The notes beneath the pieces are model-generated. The model was not told the origin of the DNA, searched no databases, and saw nothing but the letters and a program-made list of their open reading frames with translations. Source: Desulfosudis oleivorans (GTDB lineage: Bacteria > Desulfobacterota > Desulfobacteria > Desulfobacterales > SURF-7). Taken from it: a DNA stretch of 64,000 nt. The stretch is taken from assembly GCA_020723305.1 (NCBI GenBank), contig DYJC01000006.1, positions 248,001 through 312,000 on the forward strand, read 5' to 3'. The translations under genes and the position numbers were made by a program. Below, one piece after another: positions 54,943-63,938 of this stretch; position 1 is the stretch's first letter, and every line of letters starts with the position of its first letter.

Positions 54943-55437
54943 TTACTCCTGCTTGATCCAAGGAGCTTCCCGGACGATCTCAAGCACGGCATCCTCATTA
55001 AAATTCCGATCCCAGACCTCTGCCTTGATCTTTTCCAGCCAGACTGCTTGTGGATAATAGCTGTAGGCTTTTGAAACCGCAAGGTTGAGCAGCATTACGT
55101 CCAGCGGTTTCGGCAGATACGATACATTTTCATTCACGGAATGGATGCTGATACTGCCTTTATATAGGCCGCTGACAATCAGAATCTGTGTGGCCGGGCT
55201 GACCTTTGAAATATGATGAATTAATTCTAGACCATCCATTCTGGGCATATCCGCGTCTGTCACCACTACGGGTATCGTCCGGTTTTTCCGCTTCTCCTCC
55301 TGGAAGATATCCCATGCCTCCTTGCCATCTGTCGCTTCCAGAACATTCTTGAATCTTTTTCTCAATGACATGCAATACATTGACAGAATCGCTTCGTCAT
55401 CCTCGGCGACCAATATGGTCACATCGGTTTTATCCAT
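54943..55437 (-). CDS. single-domain response regulator
   Basis: 164 residues. CheY-like receiver domain at about 5-125: acidic pair EDDE (Asp13/14), phospho-acceptor Asp in VVTDADMPRMDG (about residue 61), Ser/Thr in ILIVSG, and Lys in YLPKPLD. The remaining 40 residues are an unrecognised helical tail without an HTH or enzymatic domain, so it acts through protein partners. ATTAGGAGCGATTC precedes the ATG. A 62-residue membrane protein lies 9 bp upstream on the same strand; no histidine kinase is adjacent. Confidence 0.9.
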   Translation of the reverse strand: MDKTDVTILVAEDDEAILSMYCMSLRKRFKNVLEATDGKEAWDIFQEEKRKNRTIPVVVTDADMPRMDGLELIHHISKVSPATQILIVSGLYKGSISIHSVNENVSYLPKPLDVMLLNLAVSKAYSYYPQAVWLEKIKAEVWDRNFNEDAVLEIVREAPWIKQE

Positions 55438-55446
55438 GAATCGCTC

Positions 55447-55635
55447 CTAATGTTTAAAAAAACGGGATGCCTCATTGTTTGCCTGAATCACTTTATAATC
55501 AATTCCTACTCGTTTTCCAAGCTTCTTCACAATAAAGAGTGTAATTAAAACAATGATGGCGATGATGGCAACCCTCAGATAGTCAGTCAGAGGGTGTTGA
55601 AGCATAAGCGGTGTCTTACAATTTTCTGTTTCCAT
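55447..55635 (-). CDS. small single-pass membrane protein
   Basis: 62 residues: a hydrophilic N-terminus (METENCKTPLMLQHP), one hydrophobic helix (VAIIAIIVLITLFIVKKLG) and a basic tail. I recognise no family. It sits 9 bp upstream of the response regulator in the same direction, and GCGAGGCTGGA is a moderate ribosome site. Its short length leaves doubt, but the transmembrane pattern and operon position favour a real gene. Confidence 0.5.
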   Translation of the reverse strand: METENCKTPLMLQHPLTDYLRVAIIAIIVLITLFIVKKLGKRVGIDYKVIQANNEASRFFKH

Positions 55636-55980
55636 TCCAGCCTCGCTGATAAATAATGTAAACGAAAACCGAAAGTTGTAAAATCAGATATGCAAAAAAA
55701 ACGCCATTCGCGCAAAGAGTATTGAAATAAAAAATGGGATGAAATTATAAAAAACCCCGACTCCGTCACTCCTGCCAAGGCCCGAAGCACAGAAACCATT
55801 GAAGTGCTTGAATAGCAACAGACTTCAGAATGCACCCGGCCTATTGTTCCAATGACCGAAAGCCAAATATCAAGCTATTCAGGAATGCCTCAAAGCAGAA
55901 ATCCCCGCAACAAATCATCCTCTATTTTCATATTGAAATAGACATGGCTGTGGAAAAAATTTCCTATATTCTGGAAAAAA

Positions 55981-57732
55981 TCAAGACAAACTCCTGCCCG
56001 ATGCATGGGCAACAGCAAGTCTTTTGGATCTGACATCCGTATTGAGCTTTATTTTCTGCCCTGCTCTTTCCATAGCCAGAGCTGCCCCATTTTTTTCATA
56101 ATACATATCCGGCTCATAGTTCTTCCCGCGGGAAAGCTGTCTTTCCTCCTGTTTTATACTGAAGTAAACATACATACCTATGATTGGGGCAAGGGATTTT
56201 GTTTTCCATCCAAATTCACGATAAATATCTTTCAGCAGGGAGCGCAGTTTTTTTTCTGTGTTCCTCTCTTTCCGGAAGTATTTTTTCATGGCCCATACTG
56301 CCCCGGCATAAGTCGAACGCAGCGGATTTACCTCCCAGTCAAAACGATCCCGGATTCGTCTGTCCGGATGGTTCTTATACCGCTGCCATCCATTCAGAAG
56401 CGTCCGTATCAAACGCAGAAGACTCGGGCCGTTTACGATAAAATCCTTTTGAAATGCATTTACAAGATAATCCTCTTCCTTGCCGTCGTGGATAGTTTGA
56501 TGCCGGAAGTTGAACCGATACTGCCCATGTGCATCAGCAACCGGGAAAATGGACTCGTTATACAGGGTTCCATCCTGTTTATGTTTCTCATACAGCGGCG
56601 TTCCGGGGTTCGGGGTATAGAGCATGAACTGATGGAAATCCGTATTGTGGCAGACCGCATAATCAATGGCCTGTTCGATATTATCCGGCGTATGATTTTC
56701 AAGGCCGATAATGGTTGAGCCAAGAACCCGGATACCATTTGCCTGAAGCGTCCTGACCAGGTCTAGCGTGTCAATATCTTTCAGTTTGCGATATTGGCTG
56801 GACTCTCCCTCAATACCCATCCAGACCCATCCGATACCCAGACCGACAATCTCCTCAATGGAATAGGATTTCAAAACCCGTGCTGAACTGAATATGTTCA
56901 GCATCCAGCTCTTGTTGTTTTCCTTCATTAGATCCAGCAACCGCAGTGCCCTTTTCCGGTGAAGAAGAAAATTTTCATCCAGAACAAAAAAGGATCTGAC
57001 CTTCATTTTTTTCTCAATGCTGCACATCACATTGAAAAGCTCATCACCGGTTTCATAAAAATTGACAAAATTTCCTTTTCCCCCGAAAAGTGCGGAGGTT
57101 GAGCAGAAATTACACCCCACAGGGCATCCAACCGATGGAATCAGAACCGCCGCCGTGTCGCCGGGCTTATCCGGAAGATTGTGGCCTACAATCCTTCCAT
57201 TATTAGCAGATTCGACAAAAGGATGGATAACAGGCTCATTTGGATTCTGTCCCAGAAACTCCCGGAACCATCGAATTCCATCCCCCCTGACAATATGGTC
57301 CGCATCGATCTCCTCTTCAAGTCCTGCTTTGCCGGCAATATGGCCCCCAACAACAATGGTTGCTCCAGGCAGATACTGCCGGATGACTTCACACATTTTT
57401 TTTACTTTTCCGACATTGGGAACAATTGAACTGATCCCGACGATATCGTAATCCTGACTCCGGCATTCATCGATAAAACGATCCAGTGACGGAAAATCAA
57501 GCAGTGTACAAGGCGATTTTATATTGCTCTGAATGAACATCAATCCAAAAGAACGATGGAACATCCGAAGGGAAAATGCCCCCTGAACCCTGGTTACCTG
57601 ATTCTGGTACAACTCCATCGGGTTTATTTTTCTACTTCCGAATTCATCATCCTGGGCATAGGGGCCGAATACACTCGACAACAAAATCCTTGCCTCACTA
57701 CCACGGGGATGAACTTTTTTTTCAGACTTCAT
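55981..57732 (-). CDS. B12-binding radical SAM protein
   Basis: 583 residues; CATAAGGAGTAAGTATC precedes the ATG. The N-terminal cobalamin-binding Rossmann domain has YDIVGISSIVPNVGKVKKMC and ATIVVGGHIAGKAGLEEEI, but no clear DxHxxG, so the cobalamin may be bound without a lower His ligand. The radical SAM core has the cluster motif CPVGCNFCSTSALFGG (Cys triad), FFVLDENFLL and VWMGIEGESSQYRKL. The C-terminal 200 residues are family-specific. Such enzymes do methylations or rearrangements on lipids or natural products; the substrate is unknown and no partner genes are obvious. Confidence 0.88.
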   Translation of the reverse strand: MKSEKKVHPRGSEARILLSSVFGPYAQDDEFGSRKINPMELYQNQVTRVQGAFSLRMFHRSFGLMFIQSNIKSPCTLLDFPSLDRFIDECRSQDYDIVGISSIVPNVGKVKKMCEVIRQYLPGATIVVGGHIAGKAGLEEEIDADHIVRGDGIRWFREFLGQNPNEPVIHPFVESANNGRIVGHNLPDKPGDTAAVLIPSVGCPVGCNFCSTSALFGGKGNFVNFYETGDELFNVMCSIEKKMKVRSFFVLDENFLLHRKRALRLLDLMKENNKSWMLNIFSSARVLKSYSIEEIVGLGIGWVWMGIEGESSQYRKLKDIDTLDLVRTLQANGIRVLGSTIIGLENHTPDNIEQAIDYAVCHNTDFHQFMLYTPNPGTPLYEKHKQDGTLYNESIFPVADAHGQYRFNFRHQTIHDGKEEDYLVNAFQKDFIVNGPSLLRLIRTLLNGWQRYKNHPDRRIRDRFDWEVNPLRSTYAGAVWAMKKYFRKERNTEKKLRSLLKDIYREFGWKTKSLAPIIGMYVYFSIKQEERQLSRGKNYEPDMYYEKNGAALAMERAGQKIKLNTDVRSKRLAVAHASGRSLS

Positions 57733-57940
57733 GATACTTACTCCTTATGAAATTTTTTTTCTGAAATCCCTTTTTCACGCAGAGTATACGCCTTTTACAT
57801 AGCAATCAAAAGGATGGATTGTGGTTTTACATTTGTTTTACATGTTGATTTTACAAAACTTTTACATTATAAAAAAACAAAATGACAACCAAGTATTAAC
57901 AGACGGAGTGTACCTCCTTACAAAAAAGGGATGATAACAA

Positions 57941-58795
57941 ATGAAATTTTCAGAAACACGAACGGATGTTTTACGAACAAATGACGGGCTATCACTGGAT
58001 ATCCATATCTGGGAACCGGAAAAACCCGAGGCGATCATTCTTGCGATCCATGGCGGTCTGGCCCATGCAGGAGATTATGTTACACCAGCCCTGTTTTTCA
58101 AAGAAAAAGGAATTGCTACTGCTGCTTATGATTTACGGGGACACAAACAGGAAAAAACATATGTCCCGGATTTTCAGTTGTTTCTCGAAGATACAGAGCT
58201 GTTTCTACAATGGGGGCAAAAAGCATTCAAAAACCTTCCTGTTTTTATCATGGGCCATTCCATGGGCTCATTGATCGCCACCCACCTTGGCATTAAAACA
58301 GAAATGAAGCGTTTCGGAGTCAAGGGATTTATCCTGTCTTCTCCGTATTATGAAAATGCAGTCAAGGTTTCTCCGATTATGATCCCGCTGGTGAAAATCA
58401 TGGGAAAACTGCTCCCCCATATGGTGATTCCCAGCCCGGATATCAAGCATCTGCTCACACACGACACGTCCATCACCAGCCGTCATCATCAGGATGAAAA
58501 GGCTGGATTGCGGTCTGCAAAGCCAACCATGCGTTTTGGAAGCGAGCTTCTCAAGGCACAAAAATGGGTGAAAGAAAATATTACAAAATGGCATCATCCG
58601 CTTTTCGCCGTTATCGCCGGAGACGACCAGGTTGCAGATTCAAAAGAGTCGGAAAGATTGCTGAAAAGTATTGATTCAAAACATCTCACATACCTTTATC
58701 ACAAAACCAATTATCATGAGAACTATAATGAGACAAACCGGGAGGAAACCTTTACCCGGATTTATGACTGGATCAAACCGATGATCACGGCATGA
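57941..58795 (+). CDS. alpha/beta hydrolase (monoglyceride-lipase-like)
   Basis: 284 residues, serine aminopeptidase/MGL-type alpha/beta hydrolase: ILAIHGGLAHAGDYV (oxyanion HG), YDLRGHKQEKTYVPD, nucleophile elbow FIMGHSMGSLIATH (Ser about 110), Asp in IAGDDQVADSKESE and a C-terminal His in LYHKTNYHENYNET (variant of the usual HE pair). It probably hydrolyses monoacylglycerols or small esters in the cytoplasm; there is no signal peptide. The upstream ribosome site is weak. Confidence 0.85.
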   Translation: MKFSETRTDVLRTNDGLSLDIHIWEPEKPEAIILAIHGGLAHAGDYVTPALFFKEKGIATAAYDLRGHKQEKTYVPDFQLFLEDTELFLQWGQKAFKNLPVFIMGHSMGSLIATHLGIKTEMKRFGVKGFILSSPYYENAVKVSPIMIPLVKIMGKLLPHMVIPSPDIKHLLTHDTSITSRHHQDEKAGLRSAKPTMRFGSELLKAQKWVKENITKWHHPLFAVIAGDDQVADSKESERLLKSIDSKHLTYLYHKTNYHENYNETNREETFTRIYDWIKPMITA

Positions 58796-58856
58796 TTATC
58801 ATACTTTCCATCGCCGGTTCTGTCAGAGTAAACGCTATTGGAATGTCAACTTTTTC

Positions 58857-58970
58857 AATTCCCCCCTTGAGGGGGGCCTGGGGGGTGTTGGTCGGTTTTT
58901 CGATGAAAATATTTGTGAGAAATATCAAATTTTTCTTACACACCCCTTCATCCCCAAGGGGAGAATTAGG
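58857..58970. repeat. MITE-like C-rich palindromic repeat, family 1 (copy 3)
   Basis: AATTCCCCCCTTGAGGGGGG, then CCTGGGGGGTG at the left; CACACCCCTTCATCCCC and AAGGGGAGAATTAGG at the right, with about 50 bp of AT-rich sequence between. Closely similar to 46966-47075. It occupies most of the gap between the hydrolase and the next secreted protein. Confidence 0.78.
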
Positions 58971-59056
58971 TTGAATAAAGATAATATTTTCAAATGCGGT
59001 TACCCTGCCGGTTCTGTTTGATCGAATTACAAAAACCGATAAAAATGGTGGTAAAC

Positions 59057-60136
59057 ATGAAACGCTGGTTTGTTTTCTACTTTTTGTCATTGCTATCCGC
59101 TGTTCCGGAAAATCTCTCCTACGGGATGGATGATCTGAGCACAGTAGTTTTGCTAAGGGTTCATGAACCCCGTGAAAATGCATTTTCCATGCTGGTTCCC
59201 AAGGGGTGGCAAACCGCGGGCGGTATTTTCCGGGTCGATCCCACTGCCCAGGGAGGCCCATCCCAGTCCATTGCCGCAAAACTGGATTTTGCGATAATGA
59301 AAGATCAACAGGGCACGGTCATGGCCCGATGGTTGCCGGACATGCTGTATTTTGATGCCGGCATGTCCCCGGCAGGACAGATGGGATTGTTTCCTCCCGG
59401 CAGCAACTATGCAGGAATGACCGTATACCCTAAAATGACTGCCATACAGTTTATCGATCAGATTGTGATTCCTTATGCCCATCCGCAGGCAACGGGACTC
59501 AAGATTACAGAGCAGCGGAATCTTCCCGGTCTGGCTCTCAGAATCCAGCAGCGCGCTCAGGCAGCAATTCCCGGTATGACATTTCAATACAATGTTGCGA
59601 TCCTGGGAATCACCTATTGGGAATCTGGAATCCAGTTTGAAGAAAAGCTCTTTGCCATTATTGAGGATTGGGGACAGCTGGGATCCGGAATGTGGGGGAA
59701 CAAGGATACCTTTCTCATGCGCGCTCCCATTGGAAAGCTTTCTGCAACCGAGCCCCTGTTCAGCCTGATCCGTGACTCGGTCATCATCAACCGGCAATGG
59801 CTTTCCGGAGAGCTGCGCGGCCAGATGCAGCGCATCCAGACTGTCCGGGAGGTTCAGAAAAGCATTCAACAGATTGAGCAGGACATTGTCGAGCACCGGC
59901 GAAAAACAAATGCAGAGATTCACAATGACATGTTCCTCACCCTGACAAGCCAGGAAGAATACGTAAACCCATTCACCAATGAGGTTGAAACCGGTTCAAA
60001 TCAATGGCAGCACCGCTGGGTCAACCCTGCCGGTGAAGTGATTTATACCAATGATGAAACCTATGACCCGCGCATCGATGCAAACCTGAACCGATCAGAC
60101 TTCCAAAGAACACCGGTCCGGAAACGGTTTGAGTAA
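59057..60136 (+). CDS. exported protein of unknown function
   Basis: About 359 residues from the ATG at 59057; the ATG at 59045 is also possible and I cannot decide between them. The N-terminus MKRWFVFYFLSLLSAVP is a likely signal peptide. The body is soluble and mixed alpha/beta with Gln/Trp-rich segments (EDWGQLGSGMWGNKDTF), a helical stretch (RIQTVREVQKSIQQIEQDIV, possibly coiled coil) and a C-terminal part NQWQHRWVNPAGEVIYTND that resembles endings of other uncharacterised exported proteins. I do not recognise the family. Confidence 0.7.
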   Translation: MKRWFVFYFLSLLSAVPENLSYGMDDLSTVVLLRVHEPRENAFSMLVPKGWQTAGGIFRVDPTAQGGPSQSIAAKLDFAIMKDQQGTVMARWLPDMLYFDAGMSPAGQMGLFPPGSNYAGMTVYPKMTAIQFIDQIVIPYAHPQATGLKITEQRNLPGLALRIQQRAQAAIPGMTFQYNVAILGITYWESGIQFEEKLFAIIEDWGQLGSGMWGNKDTFLMRAPIGKLSATEPLFSLIRDSVIINRQWLSGELRGQMQRIQTVREVQKSIQQIEQDIVEHRRKTNAEIHNDMFLTLTSQEEYVNPFTNEVETGSNQWQHRWVNPAGEVIYTNDETYDPRIDANLNRSDFQRTPVRKRFE

Positions 60137-60641
60137 ACCCTGATGGCAAACAAAATCTTGTGAAAGTGAAAGGGTCAAATCTGCTCTTGACTCATTTGAA
60201 CCATATGTGCCGGATACCAAATGTCTTACCGAGGAGGAGTCGTTTGTGGGGAGATAGAAAAAATATTTAACTTTTATCATATAGCATCTCCCCGCCGAGA
60301 TATCGAGGCAGGATGCCGCCCACCCACAGGGGCTGGGATGCCTCCTTCCACAGCAGGGACTTTGGGACGGACTTTGGGTCCCTTTATATTTTTACATTTG
60401 GCATGTAAAATAAATGATTCCTATATTCTACTACTGTCCGGAACAAAAAATAAAAACACAAAAGGCGTTCCCTCCCTTTTTCATCACCCCATAAGTTCAC
60501 GCCCGTGCCGGGCGTACACCACGAAATCCAGCCGACTCAAAAAATCGGGCGGCTGATTTAAGCGTTGGCATCCTGAACATTTTTCCTTGAAATACACAAA
60601 AAGATTTTGTATTATGTGTATATACGATTGGAGGTGATTAC
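60137..60641. other. gene-free region with duplicated segments upstream of VapBC
   Basis: About 500 bp without a convincing gene. It carries a 36-bp copy of TGAAAGGGTCAAATCTGCTC... (60167-60202) and a 70-bp copy beginning TTGGCATGTAAAATAAATG (60398-60467). Both recur after the VapC gene (61277-61312 and 61314-61380). Between them is about 195 bp with GAGGCAGGATGCCGCCCACC, similar to a fragment near 6885-6912. A promoter-like AT-rich stretch, GATTTTGTATTATGTGTATA, lies near 60602-60625 before the antitoxin. Confidence 0.6.
60167..60202. repeat. 36-bp direct repeat, left copy, flanking VapBC
   Basis: TGAAAGGGTCAAATCTGCTC followed by TTGACTCATTTGAACC, identical to 61277-61312. A second pair follows (60398-60467 and 61314-61380, a few mismatches). 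On the right the two parts are adjacent; on the left they are 195 bp apart, indicating an insertion there or a deletion on the right. Confidence 0.9.
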
Positions 60642-60842
60642 ATGGGAAGAACAAACGTGGTGATTAACGATGATCTGATCAATGAATGTCAAAAACTGAC
60701 CGGAATCCGGACACGGCGTGCTCTCATTGACTATGCGCTGCATGAGGTACGCCGCCGTGGCCGTCAGAAGCGCTTACTTGAACTGAAGGGCACCATCAAA
60801 TGGGAGGGAGACCTTGCCGAATGGCGGGAGGCGCGTGATTGA
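60642..60842 (+). CDS. vapB: VapB-type antitoxin
   Basis: 66 residues with the VapB/RHH pattern NVVINDDLINECQKLTGIRT, TRRALIDYALHEVRRRGRQK and the toxin-binding tail ending WEGDLAEWREARD. GATTGGAGGTGATTAC upstream of the ATG is a strong ribosome site. It is translationally coupled with the PIN-domain gene (TGATG). It should neutralise the toxin and repress the operon. Confidence 0.9.
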   Translation: MGRTNVVINDDLINECQKLTGIRTRRALIDYALHEVRRRGRQKRLLELKGTIKWEGDLAEWREARD

Positions 60843-61234
60843 TGGTACTTGTCGATACAACTGTCTGGATCGACTTTTTTTCCGGCCGTAACGAGCCACA
60901 CGTCGTGACGCTCCAGGAGTTAATCGAGAATGAAGAGGATTTATCTCTCTGTGGAGTCATCCTGGCGGAAGTACTCCAGGGAATCAGATCTGATGCAGAC
61001 TTTATCAAAACAAAGGAATATCTTAGCGATCTTATTTTCCTGCCCATGCGGCAGGCAACATTTTTGCGATCAGCGGAGATTTACAGGTCCCTTCGAAAGC
61101 AGGGTCTGACAATTCGGAAACCAGTTGATTGCATGATTGCTTCAGTTGCCATTGAGTACGACATCCACCTGCTACACAATGACCGCGACTTCGACAATAT
61201 TGCCAAGCACTCAAAGCTCAGAATCTATGATTGA
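60842..61234 (+). CDS. vapC: VapC-type PIN-domain ribonuclease toxin
   Basis: 130 residues; the start is the ATG at 60842 overlapping the antitoxin TGA (an in-frame TTG lies just before). PIN acidic residues are present: VLVDTTVWIDFF (Asp5), GVILAEVLQGIRSD (Glu), RKPVDCMIASVAIEYD (Asp) and LLHNDRDFDNIA (Asp). VapC proteins cleave specific tRNAs or rRNA. Intact by sequence. Confidence 0.93.
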   Translation: MVLVDTTVWIDFFSGRNEPHVVTLQELIENEEDLSLCGVILAEVLQGIRSDADFIKTKEYLSDLIFLPMRQATFLRSAEIYRSLRKQGLTIRKPVDCMIASVAIEYDIHLLHNDRDFDNIAKHSKLRIYD

Positions 61235-61276
61235 AAATGCCAATCGGAATTCTGAAAAAAACGGATTTTTATGAAA

Positions 61277-61380
61277 TGAAAGGGTCAAATCTGCTCTTGA
61301 CTCATTTGAACCGTTGGCATGTAGAATAAATGATTCCTATTTTCTACTACTGTCCGGAATAAAAATATAAAAACGCAAAG
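61277..61380. repeat. direct repeat, right copy, flanking VapBC
   Basis: 61277-61312 equals 60167-60202 exactly; 61314-61380 (TTGGCATGTAGAATAAATG...) matches 60398-60467 with a few differences. It lies 43 bp after the vapC stop and 33 bp before the convergent MltD gene end. Confidence 0.9.
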
Positions 61381-61412
61381 TCCCCAGCTCCTGCATGTCA
61401 GACGCTTAGGAT

Positions 61413-63782
61413 CTATTCTTCAATCTTTTTAACAACCGGAATCTTGAGATTTGTTGCCGGTTTTAAATTGTTCAGATCCAGATTCGGGTTATATTTTTTA
61501 ATAAGCCAGAGAGGCAGGTCCAATGTCTGAAGACTGAGTGACCAGATGCTTTCACCCACTTTCACTTGATAATCCCTTACCTTTACAATCCGGAAAGCGG
61601 AGAAAAAATCTTCCTCGATTCCTTTATGAAATTCATATCGTTTTTCTTCAAATTCCTCTTTCGTGACTTTTGTGAACGGGATCTTGAGTTTCTGATCCAT
61701 CTGAAGGGGTGCTTTGAACTTCATGCCATTGATAATTCTTATCTTCTGGGTTGGCAATTCAAGCCAATCTGCATAATGCCCCAGGGTTTCTTCTGCTTCT
61801 ACCCGGATGATTCCATAAAAAATTTTTCCGTTTTTGATGACTTTTTCAACTTCCAGATGGCCTGTAAGAGCAGCCGGGTTAAAGACCTCCGGATCTACAT
61901 TTGAAGATTCAGGAGCAGCAGGCTTGACCTCTTCTGGACGATTTCCCGAATCTGCTACCGGTGCCTCCTTTTGATCATAAGCTGATACAGAAGCAGATGG
62001 TGGTTCAGGCATAACCGAGGAAGGTTGGACTTCGTTTTTGGACTGACTTCCCGAATCTGCAACCATCACCTCCTTCTGATTAGGAGCTGATGCTGGAACA
62101 GGCGGTGGTTCAGGCATATCCGCAGAAGGCGGAACTTCTCTGACGGTTTGATTTCCTGCATCTGCAACCAGCAAATCTTTTTGATCAGGAGCTGATGCAG
62201 GGGTAGCCGTTGATTCAGGCTTGATCGCAGGAGGCAGGACCTCCCTGACGGATTGACTTCCCGAATCTGCAACCAGCAGCTCCTTTTGATCTGGAGCTGA
62301 TACTGGTGTGGGTGTCTGCTCTTGTTTTTCCGGTTCTGTCTTTTCAACAGGTTCCTGTATCTGAATTTTCTTTGACTTTTTATTTTGCTCCTGACCTGGT
62401 TTGGAAATCGATGCCAGAAGCAATTTCTCTTCCGGTGCAGGTATCCGCAGATGCTGCCCCACAACGATTCTGGCCCTTGAATCCAACTGATTGGCAAGGA
62501 TCAGCTCTTTCAGGCTTATCCCCTCTCTCTCAGCAATTCCTCCAGCAGTATCCTCCTTTTGAACACGATAAAAGCGGGTTGGTTTTTGTTGAGGCTTCAA
62601 CAGATCTTTCGGAATGGCCTGGGCAACTTTCAGTGAACTTCTCTTTGTATCCGGCAGATAAAGGCTGTAACCTTTTGGAATATACTTCTGGCCCTGAAAT
62701 ACCGGCTTTCGAAGAGCAGGATTCATCTCCTCGATCTGATCTTTTGATATTTTATAAAATCTTGAGATATCGGAAACCGAAGCATAGCTGGACATTGGAA
62801 TAGTTACCCTTCTTACAGGAGGATAGATGGGAAGTTCTCCAAAATGTTTTTTGTAATTTCTGGCAACGTCGCTTGCAGCAAGAAATTCAGAATAAAAATT
62901 CCGGGATGCAAAACCAAATGATTTCCCTTTGTATTTTTTATAGATAGATGAATAATCATTCCCGACCTCTCTCTTGGCCCTCGCCATCCCGTTTGCGCCA
63001 TGGTTGTATGCCGTTAATGCAATCGGCCAGCTACCTAGTTGCTCGTAACTCTTTTTTAAATATTTTGCAGCCGCATGGGTAGCAAGGATCGGATCACGAC
63101 GTTCATCGATCGTATAGTCGATCTTCATATAAATTTTCCCGGTTCCCCTTGTAAACTGCCAGATACCCGCAGCACCGAATTTACTATAGGCATTGTAGTT
63201 GTAAGATGACTCAACATGAGGAAGATAGGCAAGCTGCTCAGGAAGACCGTAACTTTTAATGATTTTCCGGATTTCGCCTATATATGCTCCGGAACGGATA
63301 ACACCTTCCCTGAAACGGTCCATCTGCCCTATCTGTAAACGAATATTCTCGATAGCATCTTTAAATGACTGAGGATTTTGTTGGCCTGCAAACAATGAAA
63401 AGACCCTTTTTTCTATTTTTGTCTCAGGGGTTTTACCGCCTGCCAGGTTATTCAAAATGGTCTTATATTTTTCCTTGACGGCATTGATTTTTCTTTGATT
63501 GGCCTTCTGATTCCTGGAACCGTTAAGTGGTTCAAGCTGGATGACCTCATAAATGATATCCAGATTCTGATTGTCATGGATAATTCCCTGGTGAGTGGTA
63601 AATTCGGAATATACCTTTTTCCAAAAACGAACATTTGGTTTAATAACCGAATATTCCGGAAAATGTAAGCTTGTACCTTTCTCACTCCCCAAAGCATTGG
63701 TCAGCCCGGCAAAAGAAATGGACACAAAAATCATTATAACAATACAGATCGCAAATGTAATTTTTCTTGTATTCTCCTGCAC
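61413..63782 (-). CDS. MltD-like membrane-bound lytic transglycosylase with LysM domains
   Basis: 789 residues, GTG start with AAAGGATTGAGAGC upstream. An N-terminal hydrophobic segment (FAICIVIMIFVSISFAGL) is a signal peptide or anchor. A lysozyme-like SLT domain (about 175-300) has catalytic Glu191 in LPHVESSYNYNAYSKFGAAG, then IWQFTRGTGK and ALTAYNHGANGM. LysM-like domains follow (YASVSDISRFYKISKDQIEE; FYRVQKEDTAGGIAEREGIS; a C-terminal YQVKVGESIWSLSL). Between them is a Pro/Ala-rich linker with four imperfect 33-residue repeats (SAPDQKELLVADSGSQSVRE...). It cleaves peptidoglycan in the periplasm. Longer than E. coli MltD (452) because of the linker and extra LysM. Confidence 0.92.
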   Translation of the reverse strand: MQENTRKITFAICIVIMIFVSISFAGLTNALGSEKGTSLHFPEYSVIKPNVRFWKKVYSEFTTHQGIIHDNQNLDIIYEVIQLEPLNGSRNQKANQRKINAVKEKYKTILNNLAGGKTPETKIEKRVFSLFAGQQNPQSFKDAIENIRLQIGQMDRFREGVIRSGAYIGEIRKIIKSYGLPEQLAYLPHVESSYNYNAYSKFGAAGIWQFTRGTGKIYMKIDYTIDERRDPILATHAAAKYLKKSYEQLGSWPIALTAYNHGANGMARAKREVGNDYSSIYKKYKGKSFGFASRNFYSEFLAASDVARNYKKHFGELPIYPPVRRVTIPMSSYASVSDISRFYKISKDQIEEMNPALRKPVFQGQKYIPKGYSLYLPDTKRSSLKVAQAIPKDLLKPQQKPTRFYRVQKEDTAGGIAEREGISLKELILANQLDSRARIVVGQHLRIPAPEEKLLLASISKPGQEQNKKSKKIQIQEPVEKTEPEKQEQTPTPVSAPDQKELLVADSGSQSVREVLPPAIKPESTATPASAPDQKDLLVADAGNQTVREVPPSADMPEPPPVPASAPNQKEVMVADSGSQSKNEVQPSSVMPEPPSASVSAYDQKEAPVADSGNRPEEVKPAAPESSNVDPEVFNPAALTGHLEVEKVIKNGKIFYGIIRVEAEETLGHYADWLELPTQKIRIINGMKFKAPLQMDQKLKIPFTKVTKEEFEEKRYEFHKGIEEDFFSAFRIVKVRDYQVKVGESIWSLSLQTLDLPLWLIKKYNPNLDLNNLKPATNLKIPVVKKIEE

Positions 63783-63938
63783 GCTCTCAATCCTTTCATC
63801 TGTTTGGATTTAAATGAAGAAGCCCACTTTGTCTGCGGGGATATATCCGGTTTCAGGAAAAAATTCTATCCTTTTTATTTTCCGTGATCGGTATATCATC
63901 CTGCCAGTCATCAGGTAAAGAGGAAATTCTTCACCCTG

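Noticed and set aside
60221..60556. 111-codon ORF before VapBC
   Set aside because: It spans dispersed repeat sequence and a duplicated block, with low-complexity translation; not supported as a gene.
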